A stretch of DNA of 10,423 bases. It comes from Treponema sp. GTDB lineage: Bacteria > Spirochaetota > Spirochaetia > Treponematales > Treponemataceae. Shown here in pieces: positions 7,281-10,423 of this stretch. The notes below the pieces were generated by a model. It was not told where the DNA came from and ran no database searches. It was given only the letters and a program-made list of their open reading frames with translations. Every line of letters starts with the position of its first letter. Positions within the stretch are counted from its first letter, which is position 1. The stretch covers positions 1 through 10,423 of the forward strand of contig JAILQA010000118.1 in the NCBI GenBank assembly GCA_024699205.1, read 5' to 3'. The position numbers and the translations under genes were made by a program.

Positions 7281-7880
7281 TTAATCTGTCAGAGTTTTCA
7301 TTGGCTGACTCCAACGGCCAAGCTCCCGACCATCAATGGAGGTGTAAGTTGTTTCTCCCGCGGTAATCACAGGAGCAGCAATTTTTAGCCGCTCCATAAA
7401 TGACAGGCTCTTATCCTTGAGTTTTTCTTCTATCATAACATTGCAGATTTCACAAAGGAAAATATCACTGCCTTCGGCGGCATGAATCTCTTTTACAACA
7501 CGCAGTTCAAAGCTGACAGGACTTTCTGCAATTGTTGGGACATCAAGCACCTGACCCTGTTCAATAGTCGGGCAGAATTTCATTTTATTGGGATTATCGC
7601 GGCCGCTGGTACAACCATAATAATCAGCAAGGGGAAGCAGTTTTTCTGTTACAAGGTTCGCAGAAAAAATTCCATTCTTACGGATTAAATCTTTTGTCAA
7701 TTTTTCTTCGCCGATGCAGGCCATCACTCCCATGCGAGGCTCTTTGTTCACTTCTATCGTAGCATAACTGAACCAGCAGAAAAGTCCAAAGTCTGGTGTA
7801 CCATCATCCTTTTTAGTTCCATATAAAAAGAGCGACTGGGGACAAAAATCATTTCCTAATTTTCCTTTTACTTTTGACAT
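7281..7880 (-). CDS. Flavin reductase-like (flavoredoxin family) FMN protein
   Basis: A 199-residue member of the flavin reductase-like split-barrel family (flavoredoxin branch). Such proteins bind FMN and pass electrons from NAD(P)H or ferredoxin partners to flavin or other acceptors. Visible blocks are CPQSLFLYGTKKDDG near the N-terminus, TIEVNKEPRMGVMACI, the LIRKNGIFSANLV helix-strand (about 65-77), the SGRDNPNK loop (92-99), SFELRVVKEIHAAEGSDIFL, and a C-terminal YTSIDGRELGRW. The start is set at the ATG at 7880 because GGAG lies six bases before it (7887-7890). Another ATG four codons upstream (7892) has no ribosome site, and using it would leave only four bases after the nuclease stop. 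Part of the leftward six-gene operon. May supply reduced flavin to local redox chemistry (inference). Confidence 0.88.
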   Translation of the reverse strand: MSKVKGKLGNDFCPQSLFLYGTKKDDGTPDFGLFCWFSYATIEVNKEPRMGVMACIGEEKLTKDLIRKNGIFSANLVTEKLLPLADYYGCTSGRDNPNKMKFCPTIEQGQVLDVPTIAESPVSFELRVVKEIHAAEGSDIFLCEICNVMIEEKLKDKSLSFMERLKIAAPVITAGETTYTSIDGRELGRWSQPMKTLTD

Positions 7881-7896
7881 TTTTTTCTCCATTTTT

Positions 7897-8733
7897 TTAT
7901 TTCAAATATGTTTTTATCACGCTTTTCAAAAGCTTTGAAGAAAGAGGCTTTGTCGAGGTCTCCATTGTGATGATGAGATTTTTGCCAGGGAAAAATCCGT
8001 TCTCGGCGTAGAACTCAAGTTTTTCGGTGGCACGGGCAGCATACTCTGGATCATCCATCATACCGAAATGTTCCCAGGCAAATTCCTGGCGGGTTCGAAG
8101 ATTCAGACAATAAAAATCGGGATGAAGATGACAGATATCCTTATTGTAGAAGTCTACCGCCTTCCTATCTACCAGAAGCGGGAACTCATATCGATAAGGC
8201 ACACCCGCCGCCTTGAGGGCATTTGCAATAATCACTTCGGACTTGGAACGCACCTGCTCATTGTTATCGGTAAAAAGCTGCGGTGCCTCTTCAGGAATTT
8301 TCTTGTACCGATATTCCACCTTGAGCCAGGCAGCGGCATAGGATTCGTCATCCAAGGTAAGCGGCGTAACAACTTCCTGGCGGGTGGATGCAAGCTTATG
8401 GTACACAGTGTCACTGCATTTTTCTTTGTAGGCTTTTATAAAATCTTTGAGCTCTTTAATTTCTGCCTGAATTGCCGGGATACTTTTCTGGTCGTAATCA
8501 TTTTGTATAAGGCTGCGGGCCAGCTTTTCCTGAGAGCGGGGAATATAAGTTCCCTGAGCATCGGATGGAGAAGAGCGTTTGTAAAATTGCAGATAGTTTT
8601 TCTGCCTTACAATTCGTACTAATCCAGATGGATTTTTTTTTACAGCAAACTGTTTTGTTTTGAGAACATCCTCCAATTCAGCAATACGGGATTCGATTTG
8701 AGGAAGAAATGTGGATGGAGATAATAATTCCAA
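7897..8733 (-). CDS. PD-(D/E)XK nuclease-like protein
   Basis: A 278-residue protein not tied to any named gene. The N-terminal half (about 10-110) is charged and helical, with probable coiled coils at 12-28 and 80-105, and a conserved-looking YLQFYKR...GTYIPRSQEKLARSLIQNDYD block. The C-terminal half reads like a restriction-endonuclease fold. It has a helix with Glu166 in RSKSEVIIANAL, then VPYRYEFPLLV, Asp206 in HPDFYCL, and WEHFG (220-224), where Glu-x-Lys would be usual but Glu-His occurs. DDPEYA and FFPGKNLIITMET follow. Nuclease activity is therefore plausible but unproven. The start is TTG at 8733: no ATG is available, an in-frame stop lies five codons upstream, and AGGGGGTGA lies about 12 bases before it. 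An ATT three codons earlier is an unlikely alternative. First gene of the leftward operon. Confidence 0.75.
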   Translation of the reverse strand: MELLSPSTFLPQIESRIAELEDVLKTKQFAVKKNPSGLVRIVRQKNYLQFYKRSSPSDAQGTYIPRSQEKLARSLIQNDYDQKSIPAIQAEIKELKDFIKAYKEKCSDTVYHKLASTRQEVVTPLTLDDESYAAAWLKVEYRYKKIPEEAPQLFTDNNEQVRSKSEVIIANALKAAGVPYRYEFPLLVDRKAVDFYNKDICHLHPDFYCLNLRTRQEFAWEHFGMMDDPEYAARATEKLEFYAENGFFPGKNLIITMETSTKPLSSKLLKSVIKTYLK

Positions 8734-8789
8734 CTTTTTAATGACTCACCCCCTGAAGCTCGCCTCCTTTCAGCGGCTTTCATACTATA

Positions 8790-8818
8790 AAGATAAATGC
8801 AAATTAGTATTTTGACAA
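8790..8818 (-). promoter_or_regulatory. Promoter of the six-gene leftward operon
   Basis: On the minus strand TTGTCA (8813-8818) and TATCTT (8790-8795) are 17 bp apart, giving a leader of about 50 nt that carries the AGGGGGTGA ribosome site. The -35 box ends 15 bp from the first unit of the dyad array, so that array is well placed to regulate it. The -10 box matches consensus at four of six bases. Confidence 0.5.
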
Positions 8819-8833
8819 GAAATTTTTGATGAA

Positions 8834-9048
8834 AACATATATTTGCGGACTATTTAGTAAATTATATGTTTAAAACCCTTGAAAAAGTTTCCTTCTGCTG
8901 CTTTCTAGAATTGTTCCCATCTGAAGTTTTATGTTTTAAACATATATTTTGCCTTATTGCCTCTATTTATATGTTTTTACTAACAAAAACATTGAATTAT
9001 CCTTTTTTGTTAACATATAAATTTGATGATTATAACAAAATATATGTT
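8834..9048. repeat. Array of three AACATAT-N23-ATATGTT dyads
   Basis: Three units of exactly 37 bp lie at 8834-8870, 8939-8975 and 9012-9048. Each is AACATAT, then 23 bp, then ATATGTT. All six 7-bp half-sites match perfectly, and flanking bases extend the half-site consensus to about AACATATAWWT. The 23-bp interiors differ. Unit starts are 105 and 73 bp apart, close to 10 and 7 turns of B-DNA. The regular build in non-coding DNA between divergent genes suggests a multi-site operator for a dimeric or larger DNA-binding protein; the protein is not identified. Confidence 0.75.
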
Positions 9049-9084
9049 GATTCACAAAAATTTGGCATTTTTTTGTGAATCAAC
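9046..9084. repeat. 15-bp perfect inverted repeat (hairpin)
   Basis: GTTGATTCACAAAAA (9046-9060) and TTTTTGTGAATCAAC (9070-9084) pair perfectly around a 9-nt loop. Its left arm shares three bases (9046-9048) with the third dyad unit. The T-run lies inside the stem rather than after it, so it is not a standard terminator for either strand. It could be an operator, a protein-bound cruciform or an element end. Confidence 0.8.
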
Positions 9085-9236
9085 TTAAATATCCCTTTTC
9101 CACCCCGTGCCAGAGCCTAGAGGAGCGATGCATCCCCCTTTCGCAACACGCTCATCAAAATATCAGTCTTACAAAGACAAGCAAGCAATAACAAGCCAAA
9201 AGTCAGATTACAGAAGCTGAACATCAAATAAGAAAC
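9085..9236. other. Non-coding stretch with GC-rich island
   Basis: No convincing gene. Bases 9101-9150 hold 32 G or C of 50 (64 percent) amid very AT-rich flanks. On the minus strand this island reads ERVAKGGCIAPLGSGTGW without a start codon. On the plus strand a 30-codon frame (9128-9220) has AGGAG only two bases before its ATG, too close to serve. The composition suggests a remnant or copy of a dispersed repeat. Confidence 0.4.
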
Positions 9237-9263
9237 TTGTAAAAAAAAATCAAACCCTATAAT
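9237..9263 (+). promoter_or_regulatory. Promoter of the GNAT-nitroreductase gene
   Basis: TTGTAA (9237-9242) and a perfect TATAAT (9258-9263) are separated by 15 bp, shorter than the usual 17. The -10 box ends 14 bases before the ATG at 9278, implying a leader of under ten bases with no ribosome site, as in leaderless or near-leaderless mRNAs. Confidence 0.4.
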
Positions 9264-9277
9264 ATGAAAAGACTAAT

Positions 9278-10258
9278 ATGATAAAATTTATTGAAGACGC
9301 TAACGAGCGCAGAAAAATTTCAAGACAGATTCTGGAAGCTCTGCCCGAGTGGTTTGAAGTGGATGAAAGCCGGGAGCAGTATATCCGTGAATCAGCGGAA
9401 CTGCCTTTCTGGGCTTCGGTTAACGGAGATGAAAACCAGGGCTTTCTTTGCCTGAAAGAAACCGGCAAGGCGACCATGGAACTTGCCGTAATGGGAGTCC
9501 TAAAGGAATGCCACCGAAAAGGAATCGGAAGAAGACTTTTTGCGGCTGCCAAAGACTATGCTGCCAGAAAAGGATATGAGTTCATTCAGGTCAAGACCGT
9601 CCGCTCCGGAGTCTATGCCGATTACGATATTACAAATGCCTTTTATCAAAGCCTCGGTTTTAAGGAACTGGAAGTTTTCCCAAAATATTGGGACGAAGCA
9701 AATCCCTGCCAGATTTATGTAATGTCTCTCAAGAATGCAATCAACACGATTTCAACCCGTCACAGTTATCGCGGCGAGTTTTTGCAGGAAAGCGTTCCTG
9801 AAGAAGATCTTTTGACAATCGCAAAAGCAGGCCTCGATGCGCCTTCAGGATGCAACAAGCAGACAACAGATTTAATCATAGTCAACGATTCTGATATGCT
9901 GAATAAAATCAAAGCACAACTTGACCCGCCGGTTGCACAGACAGCGCCCGCCATGATTGTTGTCCTTACCCGAAGGATAAATGCATACAGGGACAAATGC
10001 TTTGCCGTCCAGGATTATTCCGCCGCCATCGAAAACATGCTTCTCGCCATCGTTGAGCTGGGATATCAGAGCTGCTGGTACGAAGGACACATTACAGATG
10101 ATGACAGGATTTGCGACAAAATTGCCGCTGTTCTGAATGTTCCAGAAGAATACGATGTAGTCTGCATCCTCCCCGTCGGAAAAGCAAAAGACGACTTCCA
10201 CGCCCCCAGCAAAAAGCCTTTGTCGGAACGAGTCCGCTTCAACCGCTGGACGCAATAG
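9278..10258 (+). CDS. GNAT acetyltransferase - nitroreductase fusion
   Basis: A 326-residue frame joining two enzymes. Residues 1-151 are a complete GNAT domain. It has WASVNGDENQGFLCLKET, ELAVMGVLKECHRKGIGRRLF (68-88) with the acetyl-CoA loop HRKGIG (79-84), an AFYQSLGFKELEVFP block and an end at IYVMSLKN. Residues 153-326 are a short nitroreductase-family domain that should bind FMN. It begins AINTISTRHSYRGEF, with Arg161, Ser163 and Arg165 as likely phosphate contacts, then has AGLDAPSGCNKQTTD (184-198, APSG with Asn193), LGYQSCWYEG and ILPVGKA (297-303). Both domains are full length. Nitroreductases reduce nitro groups or quinones, often to amines or hydroxylamines, which a GNAT could acetylate; that coupling is inference. 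It is the only complete rightward gene here and appears less AT-rich than its surroundings. The only other in-frame ATG lies far inside the GNAT domain. Confidence 0.9.
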   Translation: MIKFIEDANERRKISRQILEALPEWFEVDESREQYIRESAELPFWASVNGDENQGFLCLKETGKATMELAVMGVLKECHRKGIGRRLFAAAKDYAARKGYEFIQVKTVRSGVYADYDITNAFYQSLGFKELEVFPKYWDEANPCQIYVMSLKNAINTISTRHSYRGEFLQESVPEEDLLTIAKAGLDAPSGCNKQTTDLIIVNDSDMLNKIKAQLDPPVAQTAPAMIVVLTRRINAYRDKCFAVQDYSAAIENMLLAIVELGYQSCWYEGHITDDDRICDKIAAVLNVPEEYDVVCILPVGKAKDDFHAPSKKPLSERVRFNRWTQ

Positions 10259-10296
10259 AAGCCGTCGATGAATTGTCTGGACAGTAAAATCTAAGG

Positions 10297-10386
10297 AACC
10301 ACTGATTAATTCAGAACCATGTCATTCTCGGACTAAAGATTGCCGGGGCAAGCCCAACAATGACATTGTGCTATAAATCAGTGGTT
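10297..10386. repeat. Nested palindromic repeat element (REP/MITE-like)
   Basis: Outer arms AACCACTGATT (10297-10307) and AATCAGTGGTT (10376-10386) are perfect 11-bp complements. Inside, ATGTCATT (10319-10326) and AATGACAT (10359-10366) form a second 8-bp pair around a GC-rich core. ATGTCATT...AATGACAT ends are typical of dispersed extragenic palindromes in several bacteria. It lies between convergent genes and could also help terminate both; TTTTCT follows the outer arm. Confidence 0.7.
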
Positions 10387-10388
10387 TT

Positions 10389-10423
10389 CTACTCCTTCTT
10401 CTTCACCGGAAGACAAATCTCGC
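10389..10423 (-). CDS. C-terminal end of an unidentified gene
   Basis: A minus-strand frame enters from the right edge and reads EICLPVKKKE before TAG at 10389-10391. Only ten residues are visible, so no function can be assigned. An ending of the form EI-hydrophobic-PVKKK is seen in GyrI-like effector-binding domains of AraC and MerR regulators, but this is a weak hint. It converges on the GNAT-nitroreductase gene across the palindromic element. Confidence 0.35.
   Translation of the reverse strand, partial: EICLPVKKKE

Noticed and set aside
6482..7846. Shared 15-mer GCGACTGGGGACAAA at 6482-6496 and 7832-7846
   Set aside because: Both copies encode CPQS within unrelated domains and the flanks differ; chance or shared codon preference explains it.
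3111..8733. Integron cassette array (many GNAT genes in one direction)
   Set aside because: Gaps of 16-58 nt and an 8-nt overlap leave no room for attC sites, and no long imperfect palindromes follow the genes.
8834..9048. CRISPR array from the three 37-bp units
   Set aside because: Only the 7-bp ends are shared, the interiors differ, the intervals are unequal (68 and 36 bp), and no cas gene is near.
8866..9078. Seventy-codon plus-strand frame across the dyad array
   Set aside because: It has no ribosome site, its composition follows the AT-rich repeats, and its end lies in the hairpin; the repeats explain the openness.
9128..9220. Thirty-codon plus-strand frame with AGGAG upstream
   Set aside because: AGGAG is only two bases from the ATG, and the peptide has no recognisable feature and begins inside the GC-rich island.

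Overview
The window is a dense accessory or metabolic stretch of an AT-rich bacterial chromosome with standard codons. Nine of the eleven complete genes recognised run on the minus strand in closely spaced blocks. Protein style (flavoredoxin-like, YcaQ-like and many GNAT proteins), weak or absent Shine-Dalgarno sites at some starts, and TGTCATT-type palindromes between genes suggest a host-associated anaerobe. A Treponema-like spirochaete is my best guess, but no rRNA or marker gene is present, so this is inference of low to moderate confidence.

Layout. (1) 1-212: the 5' end of a secreted-protein gene with an SH3-like start, folded into a perfect 72-bp inverted repeat; this may be a contig-end artefact. 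(2) 397-3023, minus: a probable operon encoding a PNPOx-like flavin protein, a MarR regulator, a HAD hydrolase (ATGA overlap with marR) and a D-2-hydroxyacid dehydrogenase. It is driven by a good sigma70-type promoter at 3056-3084, with a candidate MarR operator overlapping the start of transcription. (3) 3111-8733, minus: six closely spaced genes reading leftward in the order PD-(D/E)XK nuclease-like protein, flavin reductase, GNAT-GNAT-HAD triple fusion, YcaQ/AlkX-type DNA glycosylase, RimJ-type GNAT, phosphinothricin/methionine-sulfone-type GNAT. Gaps are 16, 27, 58 and 58 nt, then an 8-nt overlap, so a single transcript is plausible. (4) 8734-9277: 544 bp without a convincing gene. It holds the promoter of the leftward operon, an unusual array of three AACATAT-N23-ATATGTT dyads, a strong hairpin, a short GC-rich island and a promoter for the rightward gene. 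(5) 9278-10258, plus: a GNAT-nitroreductase fusion. (6) 10259-10423: a nested palindromic repeat element, then the last ten codons of a minus-strand gene.

Functionally the window carries five GNAT domains, three flavin-dependent proteins (PNPOx-like, flavin reductase, nitroreductase), two HAD domains, a base-excision glycosylase and a nuclease. The mix fits chemical detoxification, nucleotide sanitation and DNA-damage defence, but no substrate can be read from the sequence. The most unusual items are the evenly built dyad array at 8834-9048 and the two multi-enzyme fusions.
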